NCBI RefSeq assembly: GCF_001742425.1
Contig: NZ_MJEH01000007.1
Coordinates: 1 to 64,000 of the forward strand
Length of the DNA: 64,000 nt
Direction of reading: 5' to 3'
From: Bacillus solimangrovi
GTDB taxonomy: Bacteria; Bacillota; Bacilli; Bacillales; Bacillaceae_N
Shown here: piece by piece, positions 12,035 to 20,500 of the stretch
How positions within the stretch are numbered: position 1 is the first letter of the stretch
Layout: each line of letters opens with the position of its first letter
The notes under the pieces: model-generated
Told to the model about the DNA's origin: nothing
Databases searched by the model: none
What the model saw: the letters and a program-made list of their open reading frames with translations, nothing else
Translations under genes and position numbers: made by a program

Positions 12035-12400
12035 ATGAGAAAAGTGTACTTGTTGTTTGGAATTATTGGTACTATATTTCCTTATTACTTTTTCATTAAT
12101 TTTTTGAATCAATACGGTCTCGACATAGGTTTATTCGTAAATTTATTATTCAGCAATCCCATTTCTACTTTTTTTGCAGTTGATTTTTTTATTTCATGTG
12201 CTGTTTTTTTAGTATTTATGTTTATTGAATCAAGAAAATACAACATTAAAGGAAAATGGATTTGTTTAATTGCTCTATTTACTGTAGGTTTATCTTTAGC
12301 TTTACCATTATTCTTATATATCAGGCATCCATACATTAATTCAAAAACGAATGGAGATATAAGTGTAAGTTACTGTCGCAAATGGATACGGTTACAGTAA
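12035..12400 (+). CDS. DUF2834-like small integral membrane protein
   Basis: A 121-residue protein with three predicted membrane segments (about 5-25, 45-65, 72-95). The motifs FPYYFFINFLNQYGLD, FSNPISTFFAVD and LALPLFLYIR are those I associate with DUF2834, a family of unknown function in many bacteria. The 25-residue C-terminal tail (NSKTNGDISVSYCRK) is unlike the short tails I expect and may be a frameshifted end. It probably shares a transcript with the upstream lipoprotein gene; a strong terminator follows. Confidence 0.7.
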   Translation: MRKVYLLFGIIGTIFPYYFFINFLNQYGLDIGLFVNLLFSNPISTFFAVDFFISCAVFLVFMFIESRKYNIKGKWICLIALFTVGLSLALPLFLYIRHPYINSKTNGDISVSYCRKWIRLQ

Positions 12401-12403
12401 AGG

Positions 12404-12457
12404 AAGTCTAGATGGATCTTCAGAGTAGTCAGTTAATCCATCTAGACTTTCTTTTTT
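12404..12457 (+). terminator. Terminator after the DUF2834-like gene
   Basis: AAGTCTAGATGGAT (12404-12417) pairs perfectly with 12436-12449 and is followed by TCTTTTTT. Confidence 0.88.
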
Positions 12458-12505
12458 ATATAACTATCTAAGGAGTATTCATTTTTTTGTTTCATGTTCA
12501 ACCGT

Positions 12506-13558
12506 TTAAGCATGAAGTGCCTTTTCTTTTTTTATCGTTGCTACCTCTAATTCTTCTAGTAAGTCATGGATCAAGAGAATTTCATAAAGTATGACTGTAT
12601 GTGAATTGAACTGGTGGTGATAGTGGCTTGATTCCTGATTGGAATGTTCTTTCTTCCAATGCCAGAAATTATAATCTAATTGCTCGATTAGTTCATAGTG
12701 TTCAATTGGTATTTTGTGTTTTGGATTTTGTAAAATAACAATAATTGAATCAATTGTCTTACTTAGTAATTCTCGTTCTTCTTGAGTAAACTCGTCTTTT
12801 ATGTAGTGTGCATAGTGAAAGTTACCAAGATGAAAAACGATTTGCTGTAAAGTATTTAGTTGTTTCGTAGCACAATGAAAAAGACGCATTTCGTTTGGTT
12901 TAGATTTGTGGTAGCGAAATTCTTCACGTTGGTATTCGCTTAACTTTGATGTGTGGGTTATTTTTTGTGTTAATCTCCTGTATGCGGTTCTTGTCTTATG
13001 TTGGGTGCCGTTACGTTTGAATAATCCATCGCGAGCATATTGCAATGTCTCTGCGATTAATGTACAAATGATATCTATATCTTTCAAGATAATTGGATAA
13101 TATTTTGGTGGCATGATAACAAAGTTAACAGCTGTCGAAATAACAAGTCCAATTAACGTTGTGCCAAAACGTGAAACAAGTGCAAATAAATAATGATCTT
13201 GTACACCTGGAATCATTGCTACAGCAGTTAATGTTGCAACGAGAATGCCTTCATCAAGCTTCAATCGATGACAAATACCGATTGTCAAGATTGTTGCTAA
13301 TGTATATGTAAGTGTACTCTCACCTAATAAAAATGAAAAAAACATTGCGATTGCTGCACCTATTGTGGAAGCAGGTAATCGAACAAGTCCTTTTCTTACC
13401 GAATCATAAGCTGTCGGTTCAATAGTTACAATTGCTGTAATAATCGCAAATACTGAAGGTAAGTTGAATAACTGACAGATAAGGGCTGTTAAAAATACTG
13501 CAATCCCCGTTTTTACAATTCTTCCTCCAGCTATTTTATATCTCCTCAACTGGTTCAC
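12506..13558 (-). CDS. Aromatic acid exporter (ArAE/DUF939) family membrane protein
   Basis: About 350 residues with six hydrophobic segments in the N-terminal half (FLTALICQLFNLPSVFAIITAIVTIEP and following) and a soluble C-terminal half rich in His, Glu and Lys, the layout of the ArAE_1 plus C-terminal domain proteins such as B. subtilis YqjA. The family includes suspected efflux pumps for aromatic acids; the substrate here is unknown. The GTG at 13558 is chosen because AGGGTG lies 6 nt upstream; a GTG three codons earlier is possible. Monocistronic and divergent from the deacetylase gene. Confidence 0.78.
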   Translation of the reverse strand: MNQLRRYKIAGGRIVKTGIAVFLTALICQLFNLPSVFAIITAIVTIEPTAYDSVRKGLVRLPASTIGAAIAMFFSFLLGESTLTYTLATILTIGICHRLKLDEGILVATLTAVAMIPGVQDHYLFALVSRFGTTLIGLVISTAVNFVIMPPKYYPIILKDIDIICTLIAETLQYARDGLFKRNGTQHKTRTAYRRLTQKITHTSKLSEYQREEFRYHKSKPNEMRLFHCATKQLNTLQQIVFHLGNFHYAHYIKDEFTQEERELLSKTIDSIIVILQNPKHKIPIEHYELIEQLDYNFWHWKKEHSNQESSHYHHQFNSHTVILYEILLIHDLLEELEVATIKKEKALHA

Positions 13559-13716
13559 ATGATTCACCCTATCTTCTCTATGTGATGAAATTTATAACAA
13601 ATGATTCATTAAAAAATAGGGATGAAGCGGTTAGATTCATCTCTAGAATATATTATAATAATAAGTGAAAGAGTTGAACTTGTGAATATTTTGATGAGAT
13701 ATTGGAGGATTAATGG

Positions 13717-14559
13717 ATGAGAAAATTATTGACATCATTATGTACGGTCATTCTTCTAGCTGGTTGTGGGACTGGTACCGCTACTATGGAAAATGAAAAA
13801 TCAAATGAAGATGAAGTAGTAGCACGAGAGAATGAGGTGCAAGAGAGTAAAGCAGAAGTAAATGAAGCTGAGTTGACTGAAGAGCAACCCGTAGAAGATG
13901 TTCCAGAAGTACTAGAGCCACAATATCGCATCAATGAGAACCATTGGGGTGTTGAACCGATTGAAAATGCTCCAGAAAATGTCGTATTGTTAACAATTGA
14001 TGATGCACCAGATAAGCATGCGATCCAAATGGCTGAAACGTTAAAAGAGAAGGATGCACTTGCTATCTTCTTTGTGAACGGACATTTTATTGATACAGAT
14101 GAAGAAAAACAAGTTTTAAAACAAATTCATGATATGGGATTCCCAATTGGTAATCATACGATGAGCCACACTAAGTTAACGGATTTAACAGAAGAACAGC
14201 AAAAAGACGAAATAGTGAAATTGAATGATGAGATTGAAGCGATCATTGGTGAACGTCCACGATACTTCCGTGCACCATTTGGGATTAATAGTGACTATAG
14301 TAAACAAGTTGTTGCTGATGAGAACATGTTATTGATGAACTGGTCTTATGGTTATGATTGGAATAAGGAATATATGAATGCAGAAGCAATTGCTAATATT
14401 ATGGTGAATACAGAGTTGCTACGAAACGGTTCTAATTTACTAATGCATGACCGTGAATGGACGGCTGCAGCTCTAGGACAAATTATTGATGGGTTACGTG
14501 AGAAAGGCTATGAAATGCTTGACCCTTCTTTATTAAAAACACCTCAAATAAAGGAGTAA
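13717..14559 (+). CDS. Polysaccharide deacetylase lipoprotein (NodB-like)
   Basis: A 280-residue lipoprotein (LLAGC at 17) with an acidic Glu/Val-rich spacer (about 25-70) and then a NodB homology domain. Motif 1 is TIDDAP (Asp pair; the usual Gly is Ala), motif 2 is HTMSH with both metal-binding His, motif 3 is RAPFG, and LLMHD near the end carries the last catalytic His. It therefore keeps the Asp-His-His metal site and should be active on a cell-wall polysaccharide such as peptidoglycan. GGAGG precedes the ATG, and a terminator follows. Confidence 0.88.
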   Translation: MRKLLTSLCTVILLAGCGTGTATMENEKSNEDEVVARENEVQESKAEVNEAELTEEQPVEDVPEVLEPQYRINENHWGVEPIENAPENVVLLTIDDAPDKHAIQMAETLKEKDALAIFFVNGHFIDTDEEKQVLKQIHDMGFPIGNHTMSHTKLTDLTEEQQKDEIVKLNDEIEAIIGERPRYFRAPFGINSDYSKQVVADENMLLMNWSYGYDWNKEYMNAEAIANIMVNTELLRNGSNLLMHDREWTAAALGQIIDGLREKGYEMLDPSLLKTPQIKE

Positions 14560-14598
14560 TAACAGTGCTTTAAATAAATGAATATGTTTTATTATGAG

Positions 14599-14643
14599 CC
14601 TCTTTAGTAAAGAAGATTGATTACATTTACTAAAGAGGTTTTG
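14599..14643 (+). terminator. Terminator of the deacetylase gene
   Basis: CCTCTTTAGTAAA (14599-14611) pairs with TTTACTAAAGAGG (14626-14638), followed by TTTTG. Confidence 0.85.
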
Positions 14644-14827
14644 TATGTAGGTAACGTGTATATGTTTGATACTATTTCATTATTGTGATGTTCAGTATTC
14701 GATAATATAAACTTATCATTATTGATAAATAACATAACATTTACTTAATTATTGATGTGTAATAACATATCACTTGAAGAAATATTTGATATTAAAAGCA
14801 TATTATATAGAAGAGGTGAGACAAAAA

Positions 14828-15610
14828 ATGTCTATTAATTTCCATGAACAACAGAACCGTTTAACATATGCTTCTAGAAATGCAGACCAAACGTGGGTTA
14901 ACATGATGAAGAAGCTAGTCGATGTTGAAGGGAAAAAAGTATTAGATCTAGGATGTGGAGGTGGGATTTACTCGAGGGCACTTGCCAGTATGGGAGCCGC
15001 ATCTGTTACAGGAGTGGACTTCTCAGAGCAGATGCTTATTTCAGCTCGTGAACATAGTGAAAAATATCACAATGTTGAATTCATTCGTGCAAATGCTCTT
15101 AATACAAAACTAATTCAAAATGAATATGATTTCATATTAGTTAGAGCAGTTATTCATCACATTAAAGATCTTAATCGATGTTTTCTTGAATTATATCGGT
15201 TACTTGAAAGTGGAGGGACTTGTATCATTCAAGACCGTACTCCTGAGGATTGTTTAGTAGAGGGTAGTCCTGATCATATAAGAGGTTATTTCTTTTCAGA
15301 ATTTCCAAAACTACGTGATAGGGAAATTACAAGGCGATATTCAGAACAACAAGTGAAACATGAATTACATGTAAATGGTTTTCGAAACATTAAAACATAT
15401 GAGCTATGGGAAACGAGAAGAACATATAATCAATTGGATGACTTGTTAAGTGACATCACCAATCGAACTGGGCGTTCCATTCTCTATGAATTAAACGATA
15501 ACGAATTAGTTCAACTATCTAAATATATTAAGGAACAATTAGAAAAAAGTAATGTTACACGAATAATGGAACGGGATAGATGGACAATTTGGAAAGCGAA
15601 TAAAGTGTAA
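14828..15610 (+). CDS. Class I SAM-dependent methyltransferase
   Basis: A 260-residue soluble enzyme. Motif I is VLDLGCGGGIYSRAL near 40; VTGVDFSEQML follows, binding the SAM ribose and adenine, and DFILVRAVIHHI is motif IV-like. It belongs to the Methyltransf_11/25 type; the substrate cannot be read from the sequence. The ATG at 14828 has GAGGTGAG 8 nt upstream; an in-frame TTG 18 codons earlier lacks a ribosome binding site. It stands alone on its strand with no recognised partner. Confidence 0.82.
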   Translation: MSINFHEQQNRLTYASRNADQTWVNMMKKLVDVEGKKVLDLGCGGGIYSRALASMGAASVTGVDFSEQMLISAREHSEKYHNVEFIRANALNTKLIQNEYDFILVRAVIHHIKDLNRCFLELYRLLESGGTCIIQDRTPEDCLVEGSPDHIRGYFFSEFPKLRDREITRRYSEQQVKHELHVNGFRNIKTYELWETRRTYNQLDDLLSDITNRTGRSILYELNDNELVQLSKYIKEQLEKSNVTRIMERDRWTIWKANKV

Positions 15611-15764
15611 TCTAGATTTTTTTTTCATATTAATAATTATAGGAGATAAACGAGTTTTCATCGTTCAAGAAAACAATAGTCAAAACGAAAGGAAGATACT
15701 ATTACGGAAGTTTCACTTTATTTCGGACATACTAACAATAACGTGTTTGTTAGGAGGTTCGTAA

Positions 15765-17060
15765 GTGGCATTATTGAATCTTTTTTTGATAGCATTGCTT
15801 ATTGCATTAACGGCCTTTTTCGTAGCTTCCGAATTTGCAATTGTGAAAGTGCGGATGACGAAGATTGAACACCTTGCAGCGAGTGGGAATAAATCAGCAC
15901 AGGCTGCGATGAAGGTTTTGAATCATTTGGATGAATACTTATCAGCGTGTCAGTTGGGTATAACAATTACGTCGCTAGGACTTGGTTGGCTTGGTGAACC
16001 AACCGTAGAGAAACTCTTACATCCAGTGCTGCAGTCTTTTGAAGTAAATGAGACGATAAGCTCAGTTGTATCCTTCACTATTGCATTTTCAGCAATTACG
16101 TTTTTGCATGTTGTTGTTGGTGAGTTAGCTCCAAAAACAGTCGCAATTCAGAAATCAGAAAAAATTAGCTTATTAGTTGCTCAACCACTCATTTACTTCT
16201 ATAAAGTGATGTATCCATTTATTTGGTTATTAAATGGGTCTGCACAAATTATTACAAGACTATTTGGTTTACATCCAGCATCTGATCATGAAATGGCTCA
16301 TTCAGAAGAGGAATTGCGTTTGATTTTATCCGAAAGTTATAAAAGTGGTGAAATTAATCAGACCGAATATCAATATGTTGATAAGATTTTCGAGTTTGAT
16401 GAACGATTAGCAAGAGAAATTATGATACCTAGAACAGAAATGGTCGTAGTTGATGAGCAAGATTTGATTGAGGAGAACTTAAAGCGGATGATCAAGGAAC
16501 GCTATACGCGTTATCCTGTTGTAGATGGTGATAAAGATCATGTAACTGGAATAATCAATGTTCGAGATTTGTTAATAGACTTAATTGATAATAAACGACC
16601 AGAAAGTCTAACTGCCTATATACGACCTGTTATTCATGTAATTGAAACGATTCCAGTTCGAGATTTACTAATGAAAATGCAATTAAAGCATATTCATATG
16701 GCAATCTTAATTGATGAATATGGTGGTACAGCAGGGCTTGTAACGGTTGAGGATATTTTAGAAGAGATCGTTGGAGACATTCGAGATGAGTTTGATGTCG
16801 ATGAACAGCCTGATATACAACGTGTTAGTGAAGGAACATATATTGTAGATGGGAAGGTTTTAATAGATGATCTTAATAAAGTCATCGGTACTTCACTTAA
16901 TCATTCGAACATAGATACTGTTGGAGGCTGGTTGTTATCAGAGAAAATTGAAGTGAAGGAAGAAGAAGAGATCGAATATGATGGTGTAATATTTAAAGTG
17001 TTAGAGATGGATGGTAGGCATATAAGTTCAGTTCAGGTAACATTATCAAATCTTGAATAA
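15765..17060 (+). CDS. CNNM/CBS/CorC-HlyC domain membrane protein (hemolysin family)
   Basis: A 431-residue protein with an N-terminal DUF21/CNNM transmembrane domain (about 1-190, starting LFLIALLIALTAFFVASEFAIVKVR), two CBS domains (about 205-335, with MIPRTEMV and GGTAGLVTVEDILEEIVGDI), and a C-terminal CorC_HlyC domain ending near 430. Relatives such as YhdP, YrkA and MpfA act in magnesium efflux or homeostasis; the old name hemolysin is misleading. The GTG start has AGGAGG 7 nt upstream. Monocistronic. Confidence 0.88.
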   Translation: MALLNLFLIALLIALTAFFVASEFAIVKVRMTKIEHLAASGNKSAQAAMKVLNHLDEYLSACQLGITITSLGLGWLGEPTVEKLLHPVLQSFEVNETISSVVSFTIAFSAITFLHVVVGELAPKTVAIQKSEKISLLVAQPLIYFYKVMYPFIWLLNGSAQIITRLFGLHPASDHEMAHSEEELRLILSESYKSGEINQTEYQYVDKIFEFDERLAREIMIPRTEMVVVDEQDLIEENLKRMIKERYTRYPVVDGDKDHVTGIINVRDLLIDLIDNKRPESLTAYIRPVIHVIETIPVRDLLMKMQLKHIHMAILIDEYGGTAGLVTVEDILEEIVGDIRDEFDVDEQPDIQRVSEGTYIVDGKVLIDDLNKVIGTSLNHSNIDTVGGWLLSEKIEVKEEEEIEYDGVIFKVLEMDGRHISSVQVTLSNLE

Positions 17061-17062
17061 AA

Positions 17063-17086
17063 GCCCTCTTAAATAGAGGGCCTTAT
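17063..17086 (+). terminator. Terminator of the CNNM/CBS gene
   Basis: GCCCTCTTAAATAGAGGGC hairpin just after the stop; the following T-run is weak. Confidence 0.6.
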
Positions 17087-17111
17087 AGTCATATACACAT
17101 GTGAACTGTTG

Positions 17112-17534
17112 CTATTTTCTTTTGTAATAGTACATGATCCGTCCATTAAAGAGGTGTAATTCACCTTCTAATTTCTTAGCAAGAAACTTACTAAATTCAT
17201 TTGCTTTTCCTTTATCTCCATATGTTGACTCATCTGGCAATGTTACTTGTATGTATGATTGAAAAGAACCTTCATCGTGTTTCTCTTTCCCTACACCGAT
17301 AAGGATATATGCATAACGGTCTTCTGTACCTTTTAAATAGAACCATTGTCCATTAGAATCTGTTTGTTGTTTTATTTCATATGGGAACGCAGCATTCTCA
17401 TATCCCCAGCCCAATTGTTTACCTGTTTTCCCCGTAATTTCTTTGTAGTAATGAAAGAGTTCCTTTAAATCTTCAAGTGAAATATCTTGTTGCCTAGAAT
17501 TTGGAACAAGTTTAATGTATGAACTACCTGCCAA
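17112..17534 (-). CDS. DUF1885-like conserved protein
   Basis: A 140-residue cytoplasmic protein (AGSSYIKLVPNSRQQDISLEDLKELF at the start, GRIMYYYKRK at the end). It resembles the DUF1885 proteins known from Geobacillus and Bacillus near pdh/speA; no function is known to me. The TTG start is supported by AGGGGGG 7 nt upstream. An extended -10 (TGTTATAAT, minus strand, near 17586-17591) and a cre-like palindrome between it and the start suggest control by CcpA. Confidence 0.65.
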   Translation of the reverse strand: MAGSSYIKLVPNSRQQDISLEDLKELFHYYKEITGKTGKQLGWGYENAAFPYEIKQQTDSNGQWFYLKGTEDRYAYILIGVGKEKHDEGSFQSYIQVTLPDESTYGDKGKANEFSKFLAKKLEGELHLFNGRIMYYYKRK

Positions 17535-17553
17535 GTCGTTTCCCCCCTAGTAT

Positions 17554-17568
17554 TTGAAGCGGTTTCAA
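17554..17568. promoter_or_regulatory. cre-like palindrome upstream of the DUF1885-like gene
   Basis: TTGAAGCGGTTTCAA; read leftward it is TTGAAACCGCTTCAA, matching WTGNAANCGNWNNCW except at one position. It lies between the likely -10 (17586-17591, minus) and the TTG start, where CcpA would block transcription. Confidence 0.45.
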
Positions 17569-17779
17569 TTCATTAATATATTAGCATTATAACAAATAAT
17601 TTGACAATAGATTCCTACTAAGTGTGAAATAACACTGAAGATTCTGTTTAATAATGATTGAAAAAAGGAAGAGGTTGGGTTATAATTATTTTTAGAAAAA
17701 TCAGATAAATATAATGGGATAGTCCACCCCTACAGCCAAATATTTTCGTGAAATCGTAAAAGATAAGGAGGAATGGGTA

Positions 17780-18082
17780 ATGATACAAGAATTTCACAAA
17801 TTTTATGATGAACATGAGAATGTTAAGGTAAGGTTTGTTGGATTTTCCACGGATGATGTTCGTTATGACTTTGGCATTGTCCATACGAATATGTTTTTCG
17901 GCAAACCGTTAGTAATTTGTATGCAAACAGGACGTTCTTCATTATTGGATGCAGATGATGTTAAGGATGTCGAGTACTTAATGCAAACATTTCGTATAAA
18001 GACTGAACAAGAAGCAATAAACTTAGCTGATTTCTTTTCTGAGACACTTCCATCACCACAATTAGATGCACAATATGACTGA
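17780..18082 (+). CDS. DUF3055-like protein
   Basis: A 100-residue protein: VKVRFVGF, YDFGIVHTNMFFGKPLVICMQ and a short acidic C-terminus. It matches the DUF3055 family of Bacillales, of unknown function, which commonly sits near the GapA-binding peptide gene and speA. AAGGAGG lies 9 nt before the ATG. Its own terminator follows, so it is not part of the SR1 transcript. Confidence 0.7.
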   Translation: MIQEFHKFYDEHENVKVRFVGFSTDDVRYDFGIVHTNMFFGKPLVICMQTGRSSLLDADDVKDVEYLMQTFRIKTEQEAINLADFFSETLPSPQLDAQYD

Positions 18083-18084
18083 GT

Positions 18085-18115
18085 AAAGACCGTCCATAAA
18101 TCGGTCTTTTTTTTT
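18085..18115 (+). terminator. Terminator of the DUF3055-like gene
   Basis: AAAGACCG (18085-18092) pairs with CGGTCTTT (18102-18109), followed by a run of T. Confidence 0.92.
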
Positions 18116-18238
18116 GAGCTTTTCTGTCGTATAACAAGAAAGCTTTTGAGTTAATTATCATATAATTATGATGTGCCTATTACATATTCACCTCACAATA
18201 GGCGAATGAACATTTTAATGTGATATACAAATTAGGTG

Positions 18239-18296
18239 TTGACGAAATAAATGTGTCATATTATTATAGTGATAAGCACTAATTAAAGCGTTTTCA
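18239..18296 (+). promoter_or_regulatory. SR1 promoter and cre site
   Basis: TTGACG (18239-18244), a 17-nt spacer and TATTAT (18262-18267) form a good SigA promoter. TTAAAGCGTTTTCA (18283-18296) matches the cre consensus TGWAANCGNTNWCA at all but one position and lies just downstream of the predicted start, as expected for carbon-catabolite repression by CcpA. In B. subtilis SR1 is repressed by sugar through CcpN and CcpA. Confidence 0.65.
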
Positions 18297-18320
18297 AAAA
18301 TGATAAAAGGGGATGAAACA

Positions 18321-18440
18321 ATGGGTATCATCGTTTGTCAATCTTGTAATAGCACAATTGACCATTATGAGGACGAGAAGGTAACGACACTGTATTCAAA
18401 GTGTGACGGCTGCTGTAACGATGAAGACATTGATGAATAA
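18321..18440 (+). CDS. sr1P: SR1P, GapA-binding small peptide
   Basis: A 39-residue protein, the same length as B. subtilis SR1P. It begins MGIIVCQSCNSTI and continues YEDEKVTTLYSKC, close to the conserved SR1P core, with a Cys-rich C-terminal part (KCDGCCN) and an acidic end. Five Cys in CXXC-like spacing suggest metal binding. In B. subtilis SR1P binds the glyceraldehyde-3-phosphate dehydrogenase GapA and promotes its association with RNase J1. AGGGGATG precedes the ATG. It is encoded inside the SR1-type RNA. Confidence 0.85.
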   Translation: MGIIVCQSCNSTIDHYEDEKVTTLYSKCDGCCNDEDIDE

Positions 18441-18465
18441 AAAATAACACATATATAATTGAGAA

Positions 18466-18508
18466 AGCCTCTTTTTACCAATAAAAGTAAAAAGAGGCTA
18501 ATTTTTAA
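18466..18508 (+). terminator. Terminator of the SR1-type RNA
   Basis: AGCCTCTTTTTAC (18466-18478) pairs perfectly with 18487-18499, then AATTTTTAA. The A-rich left side means it could also stop leftward transcripts from speA. Confidence 0.85.
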
Positions 18509-18689
18509 TTAATGATATAAATAGCATCACATTAACATTAAAAAAGTTGATAATCTAATCTGTTTAATAAGTAAACATCTACCTTATTACTTATTTGGTT
18601 AATATATGTCATCATAAATCATCTATAGTAACTTATTTTAAAGGTTCACCTTAAAAATATTTAACAATTATTGTTATACATGCTTTATC

Positions 18690-20162
18690 TTATTTAATAG
18701 CACGATGTTCTTTTATTACACGGAGTTTCTTTAGATCATGATCTTCAGGTCCTTGTACAGGCAAGCCTGCTTCTAAATTCTCAGAAATATAGCTTAAATT
18801 CTCTTCAGTAATAATTTCTCCAGGAATTAGGATAGGTATTCCAGGTGGATAGACCATGATGAATTCAGCAATGATTCGTCCTGCAGATTCTTCAAAAGGC
18901 ACAACTTCTGTCTCAGAATAAAAGGCATCCCGTGGTGAAAGGGAAAGTAACGGAATATTCGGTACATGAACAGGTTGAGTTTCATGCTTTTTAGCAACTG
19001 AGTTGCGTTCATTTGAAAGTTGTTGTAAGGCTTCAATTAATAATTTAATTTCTGTTTCACTATCACCTGGTGTAATAATACATAAAATGTTATATAAGTC
19101 GGATAACTCCACCTCAATATTGTAGTGTTCACGTAACCATAATTCAACATCGTAACCTGTCATATCTAAGTCTTTAATAGAAATGATTAATTTCGTAGGG
19201 TCCATATCGTATGTGGATCTTGTTCCAAGAATTTCTCTTCCTGCACAGTGAAGGTGAGGAATTTCATTAATCATTTTACGTGCTCTTTCTGCTAGATCAA
19301 TCGTTTTAGAGAGTAGTTCATAACCGTTTGTTGCTAGTTGTCTTCTTGCTGTATCAAGTGATGCAAGTAATAGGTAAGAAGTTGACGTTGTCGTTAACAT
19401 GCTAATAATTGATTGAACTCTCTCAACAGAGACGAGTCCTTCTTTTACATTTAAAACAGAGCTTTGTGTAAGTGAACCACCTAATTTGTGAACACTTGTT
19501 GCAGCCATGTCTGCACCAGCTTGCATAGCTGATAACGGTAAATCATCATGGAAATGGATATGCACTCCGTGTGCTTCATCAACGAGGACAGGTACACCAA
19601 AAGAATGTGCTAAATTAACAATTTCTTTTAAATTTGCTGACACGCCAAAATAGGTTGGATTAATGACGAGCAATCCCTTTGCATCGGGGTGTGCTTCCAA
19701 TGCTTTTTGAGCAGCTTCAGTTGAGATACCATGTGAAATACCAAACGTTTTATCAATTTCAGGATGGATAAAAATCGGTGTTGCACCTGAAAAAATAATG
19801 GCTGACATGATTGATTTGTGTACGTTCCGTGGAATGATGATCTTATCTCCAGGAGAACAAACTGACATAATCATCGTCATAATCGCTCCACTAGTACCTT
19901 GAACTGAGAAGAAAGTGTGGTCTGCTCCGAAGGCATCCGCAGCAAGCTTTTGTGCTTCTTCAATCATTCCATGTGGGTGATGGAGGTCGTCTAGCGGTCC
20001 GATGTTAATTAAATCAATGGATAAAGCATCTTTCCCAATGAAATTACGGAACTCTGTATCCATCCCAGCCCCCTTTTTATGACCAGGAATATGAAATTGT
20101 ACAGGTTTTTTTTCTATATGTTCTAATAAGCCGGAGAATAACGGCGTCTTTGATTGATGCAA
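18690..20162 (-). CDS. speA: Arginine decarboxylase (Orn/Lys/Arg decarboxylase family)
   Basis: A 490-residue PLP enzyme, the same length as B. subtilis SpeA, which makes agmatine for polyamine synthesis. QFHIPGHKKGAGMD near 22, FFSVQGTSGAIMTM near 85, VLVDEAHGVHIHFH near 195 and the PLP-lysine segment ATSVHKLGGSLTQS near 226 are present, as is the C-terminal domain (VVPFEESAGRIIAEF). The fold-family name covers lysine decarboxylases too; strong similarity and position favour arginine. The TTG start has GAGGTG about 8 nt upstream. Convergent with the SR1-type RNA. Confidence 0.92.
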   Translation of the reverse strand: MHQSKTPLFSGLLEHIEKKPVQFHIPGHKKGAGMDTEFRNFIGKDALSIDLINIGPLDDLHHPHGMIEEAQKLAADAFGADHTFFSVQGTSGAIMTMIMSVCSPGDKIIIPRNVHKSIMSAIIFSGATPIFIHPEIDKTFGISHGISTEAAQKALEAHPDAKGLLVINPTYFGVSANLKEIVNLAHSFGVPVLVDEAHGVHIHFHDDLPLSAMQAGADMAATSVHKLGGSLTQSSVLNVKEGLVSVERVQSIISMLTTTSTSYLLLASLDTARRQLATNGYELLSKTIDLAERARKMINEIPHLHCAGREILGTRSTYDMDPTKLIISIKDLDMTGYDVELWLREHYNIEVELSDLYNILCIITPGDSETEIKLLIEALQQLSNERNSVAKKHETQPVHVPNIPLLSLSPRDAFYSETEVVPFEESAGRIIAEFIMVYPPGIPILIPGEIITEENLSYISENLEAGLPVQGPEDHDLKKLRVIKEHRAIK

Positions 20163-20500
20163 TCCTTACACCTCATTATCTTAAGTAATGTTTCTAGTTT
20201 GTTAGAAAAAGCACGAGGATCATAAGGCATTTATTAGTTAAACGAACTTACTTCCTTCGTGTACCCTTATCTTAAAACAAGAGAATTATAGCAAATGCGT
20301 TTCTCTTTGCATAGTGGTATTTAGAATAATTTTATTGAATATAACGTTAATCAAATTATTAAATTCCAGAACTTCGAGGATTTGAGTTTCAAATTATAGT
20401 GTATCCATTTACTTAATTGCTTAAAGGAATTTTGTACATAAAGTCGAATAATGCAAAAAGAGGTGGGAGTCATCAAAATTTGAGAAGGAGAGTGTTTGCG

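Larger units (their letters stand above)
18274..18508 (+). ncRNA. SR1-type dual-function regulatory RNA
   Basis: Predicted transcript from about 7 nt after the -10 to the U-run of the terminator, roughly 235 nt. It contains the SR1P ORF and lies between pdh and speA, as in B. subtilis, where SR1 is about 205 nt, base-pairs with ahrC mRNA (arginine catabolism activator) and also encodes SR1P. I did not test pairing with ahrC, which is not in the window. The RNA ends are inferred from promoter and terminator sequences. Confidence 0.6.
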
